A stretch of DNA of 64,000 nucleotides. It comes from Pseudoflavonifractor sp902362925. GTDB lineage: Bacteria; Bacillota; Clostridia; Oscillospirales; Oscillospiraceae. Positions 41,098-49,659 of this stretch are shown piece after piece. The notes beneath the pieces were generated by a model. That model did not search any database. It saw only the letters and a list, made by a program, of their open reading frames with translations, and was not told the origin of the DNA. How positions within the stretch are numbered: the stretch's first letter is position 1; each line of letters opens with the position of its first letter. The stretch is from assembly GCA_902362925.1 (NCBI GenBank), contig CABIYL010000008.1. The stretch is one strand, 5' to 3'. Position numbers and translations under genes: made by a program.

Positions 41098-41466
41098 TTA
41101 CTTCTTCTTATTGGCGACGGTACGCTTGGGACCCTTGCGGGTACGGGCGTTGGTCTTGCTGCGCTGGCCGCGGACGGGCAGGCCCTTGCGGTGACGCAGG
41201 CCGCGGTAGCAGCCAATCTCGGTCAGACGCTTGATGTCCATCGCGACGTCGCGACGCAGGTCGCCTTCCACAGTATAGTTGTGGGCGATGCACTCACGAA
41301 GAGCGGCTTCGTCGGCCTCGGTGAGGTCCTTGACGCGGGTATCGGGGTTGATCCCGGTCTCGGCCAGGATCTTGTTGGCGCTGGTGCGCCCGATGCCATA
41401 GATATAGGTCAGACCGATCTCGATCCGCTTATCCTTGGGCAGGTCAATGCCGGCAATACGTGCCAT
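41098..41466 (-). CDS. rpsM: Ribosomal protein S13 (uS13)
   Basis: A 122-residue S13: ARIAGIDLPKDKRIEIGLTY, HRKGLPVRGQRSKTNARTRK and a basic tail. It is in the 30S head and contacts 23S rRNA and tRNA. Confidence 0.97.
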   Translation of the reverse strand: MARIAGIDLPKDKRIEIGLTYIYGIGRTSANKILAETGINPDTRVKDLTEADEAALRECIAHNYTVEGDLRRDVAMDIKRLTEIGCYRGLRHRKGLPVRGQRSKTNARTRKGPKRTVANKKK

Positions 41467-41485
41467 ATTTCTCGTGCACCTCCAC

Positions 41486-41599
41486 TTAACCTTGTCTCTG
41501 CTTGTGCTTGGGGTTCTCGCAAATGACCATGACTTTGCCCTTGCGCTTGATGATCTTGCACTTCTCGCACATGGGCTTCACGGACGGTCTTACTTTCAT
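41486..41599 (-). CDS. rpmJ: Ribosomal protein L36 (bL36), zinc-binding form
   Basis: A 37-residue frame: MKVRPSVKPMCEKCKIIKRK then GKVMVICENPKHKQRQG. The C-x2-C, later C and H residues make this the zinc-binding type. AGGAGG precedes the ATG. It lies between infA and rpsM, the normal position. Confidence 0.95.
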   Translation of the reverse strand: MKVRPSVKPMCEKCKIIKRKGKVMVICENPKHKQRQG

Positions 41600-41716
41600 A
41601 ATGATAACCTCCTGATAGCCTGATGGCCCCGGCGTGGACGGGGGCAAGGCCCCTCGGCCGCCGGTCGTTGATGGAACGGCGGGTGTTTCCCGTCATGGAG
41701 CAGGAAGGCCCTCGCC

Positions 41717-41935
41717 TTACTTGCTCCGCCAGGTAATCCGGCCCCGGGTCAAGTCGTACGGAGACATCTGCACCGTTACCTTGTCGCCCGGCAGGATCCT
41801 GATGAAGTTCATTCTGAGCTTGCCAGAGATATGAGCCAGGATGATGTGCCCATTACCGATGTCCACCTTGAAGGTGGTGTTGGGCAGGGCCTCGGTGACG
41901 ACGCCCTCCAGCTCGATCATATCGTCTTTCGCCAA
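41717..41935 (-). CDS. infA: Translation initiation factor IF-1
   Basis: A 72-residue OB-fold protein: DDMIELEGVVTEALPNTTFK, GHIILAHISGKLRMNFIRIL. It occupies the A site of the 30S subunit during initiation. The start is TTG at 41935, 8 nt after AAGGAGG, inside the end of the upstream KOW gene (19-bp overlap). Confidence 0.96.
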   Translation of the reverse strand: MAKDDMIELEGVVTEALPNTTFKVDIGNGHIILAHISGKLRMNFIRILPGDKVTVQMSPYDLTRGRITWRSK

Positions 41936-42213
41936 GCGTGATTACCTCCTTGACCTTTGCTTCCGCACAGCTGGTCTCTGGCTCGGGCCAGGACCCGCCG
42001 CAGCTCCCGGTCGGAGTCCGGGATGGCGGACATGGGGCCGAACTCACCGGCCAGCTCCACATGCTTTCTGCGTTTCCGCTTAGGCTGTGTGAGCGTCCGC
42101 CCCTTTCCGTCGGCCAGCAGCAGGAAGTCCCCCTCCGTCGCGATGACGCAGTAGAGCTCTCCGCTGTCGTGGCCGGCCAGGGCGCGCACGATGTGTCCGG
42201 TTTGGATTTCCAT
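41917..42213 (-). CDS. KOW-domain RNA-binding protein
   Basis: A 98-residue protein with an L14e/KOW-like start (EIQTGHIVRALAGHDSGELY, CVIATEGDFLLLADGKGRTL) and a basic segment QPKRKRRKHVEL. Such a gene is regularly found between map and infA in Clostridia and is thought to bind ribosomal RNA. Its exact role is unknown. The ATG at 42213 fits the domain start; an in-frame GTG at 42234 is an alternative. Confidence 0.8.
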   Translation of the reverse strand: MEIQTGHIVRALAGHDSGELYCVIATEGDFLLLADGKGRTLTQPKRKRRKHVELAGEFGPMSAIPDSDRELRRVLARARDQLCGSKGQGGNHAWRKTI

Positions 42214-42230
42214 GCTGTTCACCGACCCTC

Positions 42231-42989
42231 TCACGCAGTGGTGGTCAGGATTTCGGGCTGCTCGCCCTCGGTGATGAGAATTGTGTTTTCATAGTGGGCG
42301 GCCAGGCTGCCGTCACAGGTGACGGTGGTCCACTTGTCCTTGAGGACGCGGACCTCCCAGTGGCCGGCGCACACCATGGGCTCCACCGCGATGGTCATGC
42401 CCGGCTGAAGCCGGACGCCGTGACCGGCGGGGCCGAAATTGGGAACCTCGGGGGGCTCGTGGAGCTTGGCGCCCACGCCGTGGCCCACGAAATCCCGCAC
42501 CACAGAGTATCCGTTGCTCTCCACATACTTCTGAACCGTATGGGAGATATCGGAGACCCGGCAGCCGGGGTGGGCGAACTTCATGCCCTCCCAGAAGCTC
42601 TGTTCGGTGACACGGATGAGGCGCATGGCCTCCTCGCTCACCTCTCCGCATGGATAGGTGCCCGCACAGTCGCCGTGGAAGCCGTCGATGAGGGCTCCCA
42701 CGTCCACGCTGACGATGTCGCCTTCCTTGAGCACCCGGTGGTCCGGGATGCCGTGGATGACCACCTCGTTCACCGAGATGCAGGCGGAACCGGGGAACCC
42801 GCCGTACCCTAGGAAGGAGGGGCGGGCTCCCTGGCTTTCAATGAACTTGCGGACTGCGGTGTCAATCTCCAGCGTGGAAACGCCGGGACGGACCATGCTG
42901 CCCGCCAGCTCCCGAGCCTGGGCGGTAATCCGCCCGGCACGGCGCATGTGCTCAATTTCACGGGGAGATTTAATGGAAATGATTTCCAT
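42231..42989 (-). CDS. map: Methionine aminopeptidase, type I
   Basis: A 252-residue metallopeptidase: GYGGFPGSACISVNEVVIHG with the substrate histidine, DIVSVDVGALIDGFHGDCAG with two metal-binding Asp, VGHGVGAKLHEPPEVPNFG, AVEPMV and TCDGSLAAHYENT. It removes the initiator methionine from new proteins. GTG at 42995, overlapping the adk stop, is a possible alternative start. Confidence 0.96.
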   Translation of the reverse strand: MEIISIKSPREIEHMRRAGRITAQARELAGSMVRPGVSTLEIDTAVRKFIESQGARPSFLGYGGFPGSACISVNEVVIHGIPDHRVLKEGDIVSVDVGALIDGFHGDCAGTYPCGEVSEEAMRLIRVTEQSFWEGMKFAHPGCRVSDISHTVQKYVESNGYSVVRDFVGHGVGAKLHEPPEVPNFGPAGHGVRLQPGMTIAVEPMVCAGHWEVRVLKDKWTTVTCDGSLAAHYENTILITEGEQPEILTTTA

Positions 42990-42991
42990 TT

Positions 42992-43627
42992 TCACGCCTC
43001 CAGAATCTGAACAATCGCCTGAGTTGTGGCCTCAATGGTGCCCTGAGCGCCGGCCACCGGGTCCAGCTTGCCCCGCTTCTGGTAAAAATCCTTCAGCGGC
43101 TCGGTGGACTGGTGGTAAATCTCCAGACGATGACGCACCGTCTCGGGCTTGTCATCGTCCCGCTCAATCAGCTCGCCGCCGCACACATCGCACACGTCGG
43201 GCTTCTTGGGGGGATTGGACTCAAGGTGGAAGGGAGTGCCGCAGTGGGAGCAAACGCGGCGTCCGTCCATACGCTTCACGATATCCTCGTCAGAGACTTC
43301 CAGAGAGATGACGTGGTCAAAGATGATGCCGCGCTCCTCCAGAGCCTCCGCCTGGGCGATGGTGCGGGGCACACCGTCCAGGATATAGCCGCCATTGCAG
43401 TCCGGCTGGGCCAGCCGCTCCTCGATGATGTCCAGGATGACGTCATCGGGAACCAGCTTGCCTGCGTCCATATAGGACTTGGCTTTCAGTCCCACGCTGG
43501 TGCCGGCCTTGACGGCGGCGCGCAGGATGTTGCCAGTGGAAATAGTGGGAATCCCCAGCTTCTTGCTGAGAATCTCAGCCTGCGTGCCCTTGCCGGCACC
43601 AGGCGCTCCCAAGAGAATCAGCTTCAT
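42992..43627 (-). CDS. adk: Adenylate kinase
   Basis: A 211-residue long-form Adk: P-loop LLGAPGAGKGTQAEIL, GYILDGVPRTIAQAE and a LID with four cysteines (C-S-H-C and C-D-V-C) that bind zinc, as in many Gram-positives. It interconverts AMP, ADP and ATP. GGGAGGAAG precedes the ATG at 43627. Confidence 0.96.
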   Translation of the reverse strand: MKLILLGAPGAGKGTQAEILSKKLGIPTISTGNILRAAVKAGTSVGLKAKSYMDAGKLVPDDVILDIIEERLAQPDCNGGYILDGVPRTIAQAEALEERGIIFDHVISLEVSDEDIVKRMDGRRVCSHCGTPFHLESNPPKKPDVCDVCGGELIERDDDKPETVRHRLEIYHQSTEPLKDFYQKRGKLDPVAGAQGTIEATTQAIVQILEA

Positions 43628-43643
43628 TTCTTCCTCCCTGCGT

Positions 43644-45005
43644 TTACTCAAGGAAGCCCTTGTAGTGACGCATGAGCATCTGGGCCTCCAGAGCCTTTAC
43701 GGTCTCCAGAGCAACACCCACGACGATGATGATGGAAGTGCCGCCGATAGACAGGCTACGGCCCATCTGGGAACCACTCGCCAGGTTGATGATGTTGGAG
43801 GTGATGATGGGCAGCAGCGCGATAACAGCCAGATAGATGGCGCCGAACAGGGTGATCTTGTTGAGCACCTTGTAGATGAAGTCAGCGGTGGGCTTGCCGG
43901 GCCGGAAGCCGGGCACGAAGCCGCCGTTCTTCTTCAGGTTGTTGGCCACCTCGATGGGGTTGAACTGCATCGTGGCATAGAAGTAGCTGAAGCCCAGGAT
44001 CAGCAGGAAGTAGACGATAGCGTAGACCAGGCCGTTGGAGTCAAACACCTTCATGAAGGTGGAGTCCATGCCGCCGGGGATGAAAGCCGCGATGGTGGCG
44101 GGCAGGGAGGCAATGGCCTGGGCGAAGATGATGGGCATAACGCCGCTCATGTTCACCTTCAGGGGAATGTGGCTGGACTGGCCGCCGTACATCTTCCGGC
44201 CTACCACGCGCTTGGCGTACTGGACGGGGATGCGGCGCTCAGAGTCGTTGATGAAGACAATGAACACCACCAGGGCCAGGATACCGATGATGATCAGAGG
44301 GATCATAGCGGGGTGCACCAGGCTGTTGCGGAAGGCCTCGCCATTGGACATGGCGGAGATCTCCTCGTCAGTCAGGTGCATGGACCACCGCTGCACACCC
44401 TGCACCATGTCCCGGACCATGCTGGGGAAACGGGAGACGATGCCGGCAAACAGGATCACGGAGATGCCGTTGCCGATGCCGAACTCGGTGATCTGCTCGC
44501 CCAGCCACATCACGAAGGCAGAGCCAGCAGTGAAGGTCAGGACGATGATGATACCGGCCAGCCAGGTGGGCAGGTCGTTGCCGACCAGGCCGTTGGCGTT
44601 GATCAGGGTGAAGTAGCCGAAGCCCTGCAGCAGGGCGATGGCCACGGTGGTGTAACGGGTGATGGCCGCGATCTTCTTGCGGCCCTCCTCGCCGCCTTCC
44701 TTCTGCATCCGCTCAAGAGCGGGGATGGCGACGGTGAGGAGCTGGATGATGATGGAGCTGTTGATATAGGGCTGTACGCCAAGAGCAAACACAGTGGCCA
44801 TGGAGAAAGCGTTGCCGCTCATCGCATTGATGAGGCCAAAGATGCTGCCGCTCATGGCATTCAGGTAGTCCTGAAGGCCTTTCGTGTCAATCCAGGGCAC
44901 GGGCACCGAAGCGCCCAGCCGGAAGATCAGCAGCGCGAAGATGGTGAACATGATCTTCTTGCGCAGCTCGGGAATTGCCCAGGCGTTCTTGACGGTCTTG
45001 AACAC
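43644..45005 (-). CDS. secY: Preprotein translocase subunit SecY
   Basis: A 453-residue protein with ten membrane helices, including GSIFGLINAMSGNAFSMATV near the plug, ALGVQPYINSSIIIQLLTVA, and the cytoplasmic loop FNPIEVANNLKKNGGFVPGF with RPGKPT. It forms the membrane pore for Sec export. It starts directly after rplO. Confidence 0.97.
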   Translation of the reverse strand: MFKTVKNAWAIPELRKKIMFTIFALLIFRLGASVPVPWIDTKGLQDYLNAMSGSIFGLINAMSGNAFSMATVFALGVQPYINSSIIIQLLTVAIPALERMQKEGGEEGRKKIAAITRYTTVAIALLQGFGYFTLINANGLVGNDLPTWLAGIIIVLTFTAGSAFVMWLGEQITEFGIGNGISVILFAGIVSRFPSMVRDMVQGVQRWSMHLTDEEISAMSNGEAFRNSLVHPAMIPLIIIGILALVVFIVFINDSERRIPVQYAKRVVGRKMYGGQSSHIPLKVNMSGVMPIIFAQAIASLPATIAAFIPGGMDSTFMKVFDSNGLVYAIVYFLLILGFSYFYATMQFNPIEVANNLKKNGGFVPGFRPGKPTADFIYKVLNKITLFGAIYLAVIALLPIITSNIINLASGSQMGRSLSIGGTSIIIVVGVALETVKALEAQMLMRHYKGFLE

Positions 45006-45446
45006 TTAGACCACCTCGTACTTTCCACCTGCCGCGACGATCTTCTCCTTGGCGGAGGCAGAGAAAGCAGAGGCACGGACGATCAGCTTCTTGGTGAGCT
45101 CACCGTTGCCGAGCACCTTCACGCCGTACTCACACTTGGAGAGGATACCCTTTTCCAGCAGGTCGCAAACGTTGACGGTGGCTCCATCCTCGAACTTGTT
45201 CAGAGCGGAGACGTTTATGGCCTCCAGGGGCTTGGCGAAGATGTTGTTGAAGCCGCGCTTGGGCAGACGACGAACCAGAGGCATCTGGCCGCCCTCAAAG
45301 CCGGTGCGGACACCGCCGCCGGAACGGGCCCACTGGCCCTTCTGGCCACGGCCGGCAGTCTTGCCGTTACCGGAACCGTGGCCGCGGCCCTTACGGTACG
45401 CGGGACGGGTGGAACCGGCAGCGGGAGAGAGTTCATGCAGATTCAT
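45006..45446 (-). CDS. rplO: Ribosomal protein L15 (uL15)
   Basis: A 146-residue L15: MNLHELSPAAGSTRPAYRKG, then a glycine-rich GRGHGSGNGKTAGRGQKGQW segment and FEGGQMPLVRRLPKRGF. It assembles late in the large subunit. Its stop abuts the secY start. Confidence 0.97.
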   Translation of the reverse strand: MNLHELSPAAGSTRPAYRKGRGHGSGNGKTAGRGQKGQWARSGGGVRTGFEGGQMPLVRRLPKRGFNNIFAKPLEAINVSALNKFEDGATVNVCDLLEKGILSKCEYGVKVLGNGELTKKLIVRASAFSASAKEKIVAAGGKYEVV

Positions 45447-45460
45447 TGACGTGCACCTCC

Positions 45461-45643
45461 TTACTGTTCCTCGGTGACCTGGAGCAGGTAGCCGATAGCG
45501 GCAATCTTGCCCCGGGTAGCCGAGTTGTCGGGCTGTACGGTCACGTCACCGATTTTGCGCAGCCCCAGAGCCTCGGCGGTCGCCTTGTGCTTGACAATGC
45601 GGCCGTTCAGGCTCTTGACCAGCTTGATATTCAGGTTAGCCAT
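45461..45643 (-). CDS. rpmD: Ribosomal protein L30 (uL30)
   Basis: A 60-residue L30: NIKLVKSLNGRIVKHKATAE, ALGLRKIGDVTVQPDNSATR. It is a small beta-alpha-beta protein of the large subunit, located between rpsE and rplO as usual. Confidence 0.95.
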   Translation of the reverse strand: MANLNIKLVKSLNGRIVKHKATAEALGLRKIGDVTVQPDNSATRGKIAAIGYLLQVTEEQ

Positions 45644-45657
45644 TGTATAGCCCCTCC

Positions 45658-46158
45658 TTAACCTACGATTTCTTCCACGCTCTTGCCGCGGACGCGGGCC
45701 ACTTCCTCAGGACCACGGAGGGACTTGAGGCCCTCGAAGGTGGCGGAGACCACGTTCTGAGGGTTGTTGGAGCGCAGGCACTTGGCGCGGATGTCGCGGA
45801 TGCCGGCGGCCTCCATGACAGCGCGGACAGGGCCGCCGGCGATGATACCGGTACCGGGGGCAGCGGGCTTCAGGAGCACGCGGCCGGCGCCGAACTCACC
45901 GATGACCTCGTGGGGAATGGTGGTGCCGGAGCGGGTGATGGTGCACATGTTCTTCTTGGCATCCTCAATGCCCTTGCGGATAGCCTCGGGCACCTCGGCG
46001 GCCTTGCCGGTGCCGAAGCCGACCCGGCCCTTCTCGTCGCCGACCACCATCAGGGCGGCGAACTTCATCACGCGACCGCCCTTGACGGTCTTGCTGACGC
46101 GGTTCAGAGAAACGAGCTTCTCGGTGAACTCGCTGGGTTCTCTTTCAAATCTAGCCAT
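45658..46158 (-). CDS. rpsE: Ribosomal protein S5 (uS5)
   Basis: A 166-residue S5: dsRBD-like N-domain (LVSLNRVSKTVKGGRVMKFA) and C-domain (VLLKPAAPGTGIIAGGPVRA, KCLRSNNPQNVVSATFEGLK). It supports decoding accuracy and mRNA unwinding on the 30S. Confidence 0.97.
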   Translation of the reverse strand: MARFEREPSEFTEKLVSLNRVSKTVKGGRVMKFAALMVVGDEKGRVGFGTGKAAEVPEAIRKGIEDAKKNMCTITRSGTTIPHEVIGEFGAGRVLLKPAAPGTGIIAGGPVRAVMEAAGIRDIRAKCLRSNNPQNVVSATFEGLKSLRGPEEVARVRGKSVEEIVG

Positions 46159-46176
46159 GTTCGTTTTCTCCTCCCC

Positions 46177-46536
46177 TTAAAATTCCAGGCCGCCCTCACG
46201 GGCGCCCTCGGCCAGAGCGGCGACGCGGCCATGGTAGACATAGCCGCCGCGGTCGAAGACCACGGTGGTGATGCCGGCGGCCTTGGCGCGCTCGGCTACC
46301 ATCTGGCCGACCTTCTTGGCGGCCTCGCAGTTGGAGCCGGGGCCCTCAAAGCCCTTCTCCAGGGAGGAAGCGGAGACCAGGGTCTTGCCGGCCACATCGT
46401 CGATGACCTGAGCATAGATGTTGGTCTCGCTGCGGAACACGTTCAGACGGGGACGCTCGGGCGTGCCGGCGATCTTGCCGCGCACTCTCTTGTGGCGCTT
46501 AAGCCGCTGAGCCTTGGTATTGGGACGATTGATCAT
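46177..46536 (-). CDS. rplR: Ribosomal protein L18 (uL18)
   Basis: A 119-residue L18: RHKRVRGKIAGTPERPRLNV, FRSETNIYAQVIDDVAGKTL, VFDRGGYVYHGRVAALAEGA. It binds 5S rRNA in the central protuberance. Confidence 0.97.
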   Translation of the reverse strand: MINRPNTKAQRLKRHKRVRGKIAGTPERPRLNVFRSETNIYAQVIDDVAGKTLVSASSLEKGFEGPGSNCEAAKKVGQMVAERAKAAGITTVVFDRGGYVYHGRVAALAEGAREGGLEF

Positions 46537-46550
46537 AGTGGCACACCTCC

Positions 46551-47099
46551 TTACTTCTTCTTGACGCCGGTCTTGCCTTCCTTGCGGCGGATGACCTCGT
46601 CGGTGTATTTGATACCCTTGCCCTTATAAGGCTCGGGGGGACGCTTCTCTCTCACTTCGGCGGCGAACTGGCCCACCTTCTGCTTGTCAGCGCCGCTGAT
46701 GACGATCTTGTTGGGGTTGGGCACGTCGATGGTGATGCCCTCGGGCTCGTCCATGGTGACCTGGTGAGAATAGCCCAGGTTCATGACCAGCTTCTTGCCG
46801 TCCTTCTGCACACGGTAGCCGACGCCGTTGACGTCCAGCTCCTTCTTGAAGCCCTCGGTCACGCCCACCACCATGTTGTGCAGCAGGCTGCGGGTCAGGC
46901 CGTGCAGAGCGCGGTTCTCCTTCAGATCGTTGGGACGGGTCACGTGGATGACGTTACCCTCCTGATTGATGCTCATCGCGGGGTGGAGCTGCTGAGTCAG
47001 AGCGCCCTTGGGGCCCTTGACGGTGACGACGTTATTGTCGCCGATCTGCACTTCCACGCCGGCGGGGAGCTCGATCGGCATTCTTCCGATTCTAGACAT
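46551..47099 (-). CDS. rplF: Ribosomal protein L6 (uL6)
   Basis: A 182-residue L6 with two homologous domains: SRIGRMPIELPAGVEVQIGD and the C-terminal RPPEPYKGKGIKYTDEVIRR signature. It lies near the factor-binding site of the large subunit. Confidence 0.97.
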   Translation of the reverse strand: MSRIGRMPIELPAGVEVQIGDNNVVTVKGPKGALTQQLHPAMSINQEGNVIHVTRPNDLKENRALHGLTRSLLHNMVVGVTEGFKKELDVNGVGYRVQKDGKKLVMNLGYSHQVTMDEPEGITIDVPNPNKIVISGADKQKVGQFAAEVREKRPPEPYKGKGIKYTDEVIRRKEGKTGVKKK

Positions 47100-47114
47100 A
47101 TCTGAGACTCCTCC

Positions 47115-47516
47115 TTACCAAACGAATGCAAGGACTTCGCCGCCGACATGGGCCTCGCGGGCCTTCTTGTCAGTCATGACGCCCTTGGAAGTGGACACGA
47201 TGGCGATACCCAGACCCTTGAGGACCCGGGGCAGCTCGTCGGCGCCCGCATAGACGCGCAGGCCGGGCTTGGAGACGCGGCGCAGACCGGAGATGGCCTT
47301 CTCCTTGCCGGGGTTGTTGTACTTCAGGGTGACGCGAATCACGCCCTGGGTGCCGTCGTCGATGAGCTGGAAGTTCTTGATATAGCCCTCGTCCAGGAGA
47401 ATCTGGGCGATGGACTTCTTCATGTTGGACGCGGGGACATCGACGGTGTCATGCTTGGCATTCGAGGCGTTGCGGATGCGGGTGAGCATATCCGCAATGG
47501 GATCGGTAATATGCAT
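47115..47516 (-). CDS. rpsH: Ribosomal protein S8 (uS8)
   Basis: A 133-residue S8: DPIADMLTRIRNASNAKHDT, RRVSKPGLRVYAGADELPRV, GIAIVSTSKGVMTDKKAREA. It binds the central domain of 16S rRNA and in E. coli also represses the spc operon. Confidence 0.97.
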   Translation of the reverse strand: MHITDPIADMLTRIRNASNAKHDTVDVPASNMKKSIAQILLDEGYIKNFQLIDDGTQGVIRVTLKYNNPGKEKAISGLRRVSKPGLRVYAGADELPRVLKGLGIAIVSTSKGVMTDKKAREAHVGGEVLAFVW

Positions 47517-47624
47517 GAGTGTTACCTCCTATTAGAATTACGGGCATTGCCCGTATCAGCGGCAAGGTATCGGAGCTAGGCAACTTCGACCTGTTGACCG
47601 CCGGCTGGGGTTATATTGAAAATT

Positions 47625-47676
47625 GAAATTAGGAGTTCGGAATTAGGCGGGCGCCTAATTCCGTATTCCTAATTTC
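47625..47676. repeat. 52-bp near-perfect inverted repeat inside the ribosomal operon
   Basis: Two 24-bp arms, GAAATTAGGAGTTCGGAATT plus AGGC and the complement, flank a GGGC loop with only two mismatched pairs. It sits in a 173-bp spacer between rpsZ and rpsH, where neighbouring gaps are about 15 bp. Size, symmetry and AT-richness suggest a small dispersed repeat that folds into an RNA hairpin, and may adjust expression downstream. Confidence 0.7.
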
Positions 47677-47689
47677 TCATTTCACAAAG

Positions 47690-47875
47690 TTACCAGGACG
47701 CCTTCTTCACGCCGGGAATCTGACCCTTGTAGGCCAGCTCGCGGAAGCAGATACGGCAGATGCCGTAGTCCCGCAGGTAGGCGTGGGGACGGCCGCAGAT
47801 CTTGCAGCGATTGTAGCGGCGGGTGGAGAACTTGGGCTCCGCCTGCTGCTTCAGGATCATAGACTTCTTAGCCAT
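47690..47875 (-). CDS. rpsZ: Ribosomal protein S14 type Z (uS14), zinc-binding
   Basis: A 61-residue S14 with C-K-I-C and C-R-I-C zinc ligands (RYNRCKICGRPHAYLRDYGI). The short zinc form is the housekeeping version in Firmicutes. It belongs to the 30S head. Confidence 0.96.
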   Translation of the reverse strand: MAKKSMILKQQAEPKFSTRRYNRCKICGRPHAYLRDYGICRICFRELAYKGQIPGVKKASW

Positions 47876-47889
47876 TTCGTTCTCCTCCT

Positions 47890-48444
47890 TTAGCGGGCGA
47901 AGGGAGCGCCGATGAGGGTCAGCAGCTCCTTGGCCTCTTCGTCAGTGTGGGCGGTGGTGCACATGACCACGTCCAGGCCGCGGATCTTGTCGATCTTGTC
48001 GTACTCGATCTCGGGGAAGATCAGCTGCTCCTTGATGCCCAGGGCGTAGTTGCCGCGGCCATCGAAGGCGTTGGGGTTGATGCCGCGGAAGTCGCGGACG
48101 CGGGGCAGGGCCACGTTGAACAGGCGGTCCAGGAACTCCCACATCTTGTCGCCGCGCAGGGTGACCTTAGCGCCGATGGGCATGCCCTCACGGAGCTTGA
48201 AGTTAGCCACGGACTTCTTGGCCTTGGTGATGATGGCCTTCTGGCCGGTGATCTTGGTCAGGTCGCCCACAACGGCCTCCAGAACCTTGGAGTTGTCACG
48301 GGCCTCGCCGCAGCCGCAGTTGACCACGATCTTCTCCAGGCGGGGGATCTGCATGGTGGACTTGTAGCCGAACTTCTGCATCAGAGCAGGAGCCACCTCG
48401 GCCTGGTACTTTGCCTTCAGGTTGGGCATGTTCTTCTCAGCCAT
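47890..48444 (-). CDS. rplE: Ribosomal protein L5 (uL5)
   Basis: A 184-residue L5: IPRLEKIVVNCGCGEARDNS, TGQKAIITKAKKSVANFKLR, FRGINPNAFDGRGNYALGIK. It binds 5S rRNA together with L18. Confidence 0.97.
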   Translation of the reverse strand: MAEKNMPNLKAKYQAEVAPALMQKFGYKSTMQIPRLEKIVVNCGCGEARDNSKVLEAVVGDLTKITGQKAIITKAKKSVANFKLREGMPIGAKVTLRGDKMWEFLDRLFNVALPRVRDFRGINPNAFDGRGNYALGIKEQLIFPEIEYDKIDKIRGLDVVMCTTAHTDEEAKELLTLIGAPFAR

Positions 48445-48461
48445 TGTTAACTCCTCCTCTC

Positions 48462-48779
48462 TCAGATTTCAGCGCCGCACTTCTTGCAGACGCGGACCTT
48501 CTTGCCGTCGGCCAGAACCTTGTGGGCGGGGCGGGTAGCCTTGCCGCACTTGGGGCAGACGCGCATGACCTTGGAGGCGTACATGGGGGCCTCCTTGGGG
48601 ATGATGCCGCCCTCCTGGCCCTGCTGACGGGGCTTGGTGTGGCGGGACACCATGTTGATCTTCTCGACAACGACCTTGCCGCTCTTGGGCAGGGTGGCAA
48701 TGACCTTGCCCTGCTTGCCCTTGTCCTTACCGGACAGAACGACGACCTCGTCGCCCTTCTTAATGCTCATCTTATTCAT
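48462..48779 (-). CDS. rplX: Ribosomal protein L24 (uL24)
   Basis: A 105-residue KOW-domain protein: KKGDEVVVLSGKDKGKQGKV, NMVSRHTKPRQQGQEGGIIP, and four cysteines near the C-terminus (C-P-K-C, C-K-K-C), a plausible zinc site. It initiates 50S assembly. Confidence 0.96.
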   Translation of the reverse strand: MNKMSIKKGDEVVVLSGKDKGKQGKVIATLPKSGKVVVEKINMVSRHTKPRQQGQEGGIIPKEAPMYASKVMRVCPKCGKATRPAHKVLADGKKVRVCKKCGAEI

Positions 48780-48796
48780 TGTCTACTCCTACCCCC

Positions 48797-49165
48797 TTAC
48801 AGCACTTCGGGAGCCAGCGACAGGATCTTCATGTAGTCCTTGTCGCGCAGCTCGCGGGCCACGGGCCCAAAGATACGGGTACCGCGGGGATTCTTGTCGT
48901 CCTTGATGAGAACGGCAGCGTTCTCGTCGAAGCGGACATAGCTGCCGTCGGCGCGGCGAACGCCCTTGGCGGAGCGGACGATAACGGCCTTCACGACCTC
49001 GCCCTTCTTCACCGTGCCGCCGGGCTGAGCCTTGCGGACGGAGGCCACGATCACGTCGCCGATGTTGCCATACTTGCGCTTGGAACCGCCCAGCACACGG
49101 ATGGTCTTGATTTCCTTGGCGCCGGTGTTGTCGGCTACCTTCAGATAAGTCTCCTGCTGAATCAT
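48797..49165 (-). CDS. rplN: Ribosomal protein L14 (uL14)
   Basis: A 122-residue L14: MIQQETYLKVADNTGAKEIK, VRSAKGVRRADGSYVRFDEN, RIFGPVARELRDKDYMKILS. It forms an intersubunit bridge. Confidence 0.97.
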   Translation of the reverse strand: MIQQETYLKVADNTGAKEIKTIRVLGGSKRKYGNIGDVIVASVRKAQPGGTVKKGEVVKAVIVRSAKGVRRADGSYVRFDENAAVLIKDDKNPRGTRIFGPVARELRDKDYMKILSLAPEVL

Positions 49166-49177
49166 ACCGACACCTCC

Positions 49178-49438
49178 TTACTTCGCCTTCTCGATGATCT
49201 CGACCACGCGCCACCGCTTGTCCTTGGACAGGGGACGGGTCTCCATCACCTTGACGCGGTCACCCACACCGCACTCGTTGAGCTCGTCATGAGCCTTGAG
49301 CTTGTAGGTCCGCTTAACAATCTTCTTGTACAGGGGGTGGGCCACACGGTCGGCAATGGCCACCACCACGGTCTTGTCCATCTTGTCAGAGACAACCAGG
49401 CCGACTCTGGTCTTGCGGGAAGAAGTTCTGTTTTCCAT
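49178..49438 (-). CDS. rpsQ: Ribosomal protein S17 (uS17)
   Basis: An 86-residue OB-fold protein: SRKTRVGLVVSDKMDKTVVV, HPLYKKIVKRTYKLKAHDEL, VKVMETRPLSKDKRWRVVEI. It is an early 16S-binding protein. Confidence 0.97.
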   Translation of the reverse strand: MENRTSSRKTRVGLVVSDKMDKTVVVAIADRVAHPLYKKIVKRTYKLKAHDELNECGVGDRVKVMETRPLSKDKRWRVVEIIEKAK

Positions 49439-49455
49439 TGTCTAGTTCCTCCTTC

Positions 49456-49659
49456 TTATCGGCCTGCGAGCTGCTGCTCACGGATGAGGGTCTTGACACG
49501 GGCGATGTCTTTCTTCACCTGGGCGATCCGGATGGGATTGTCCAGCTGATTGGTGGCGTGCTGAAGACGGAGCTGGAAGAGATCCTTCTTCAGGTCGCCC
49601 AGCTTAGCCTCCAGCTCGGCGGCGCTCATCTTACGGATTTCAGTAGCCTTCATCTTCAT
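49456..49659 (-). CDS. rpmC: Ribosomal protein L29 (uL29)
   Basis: A 67-residue two-helix protein: EIRKMSAAELEAKLGDLKKD, LFQLRLQHATNQLDNPIRIA. It lies at the exit tunnel and contacts nascent-chain factors. The start overlaps the rplP stop by 4 bp. Confidence 0.96.
   Translation of the reverse strand: MKMKATEIRKMSAAELEAKLGDLKKDLFQLRLQHATNQLDNPIRIAQVKKDIARVKTLIREQQLAGR

Noticed and set aside
43479..45449. Long plus-strand frame opposite secY, rplO and adk
   Set aside because: It spans several conserved genes on the other strand; a composition artefact.
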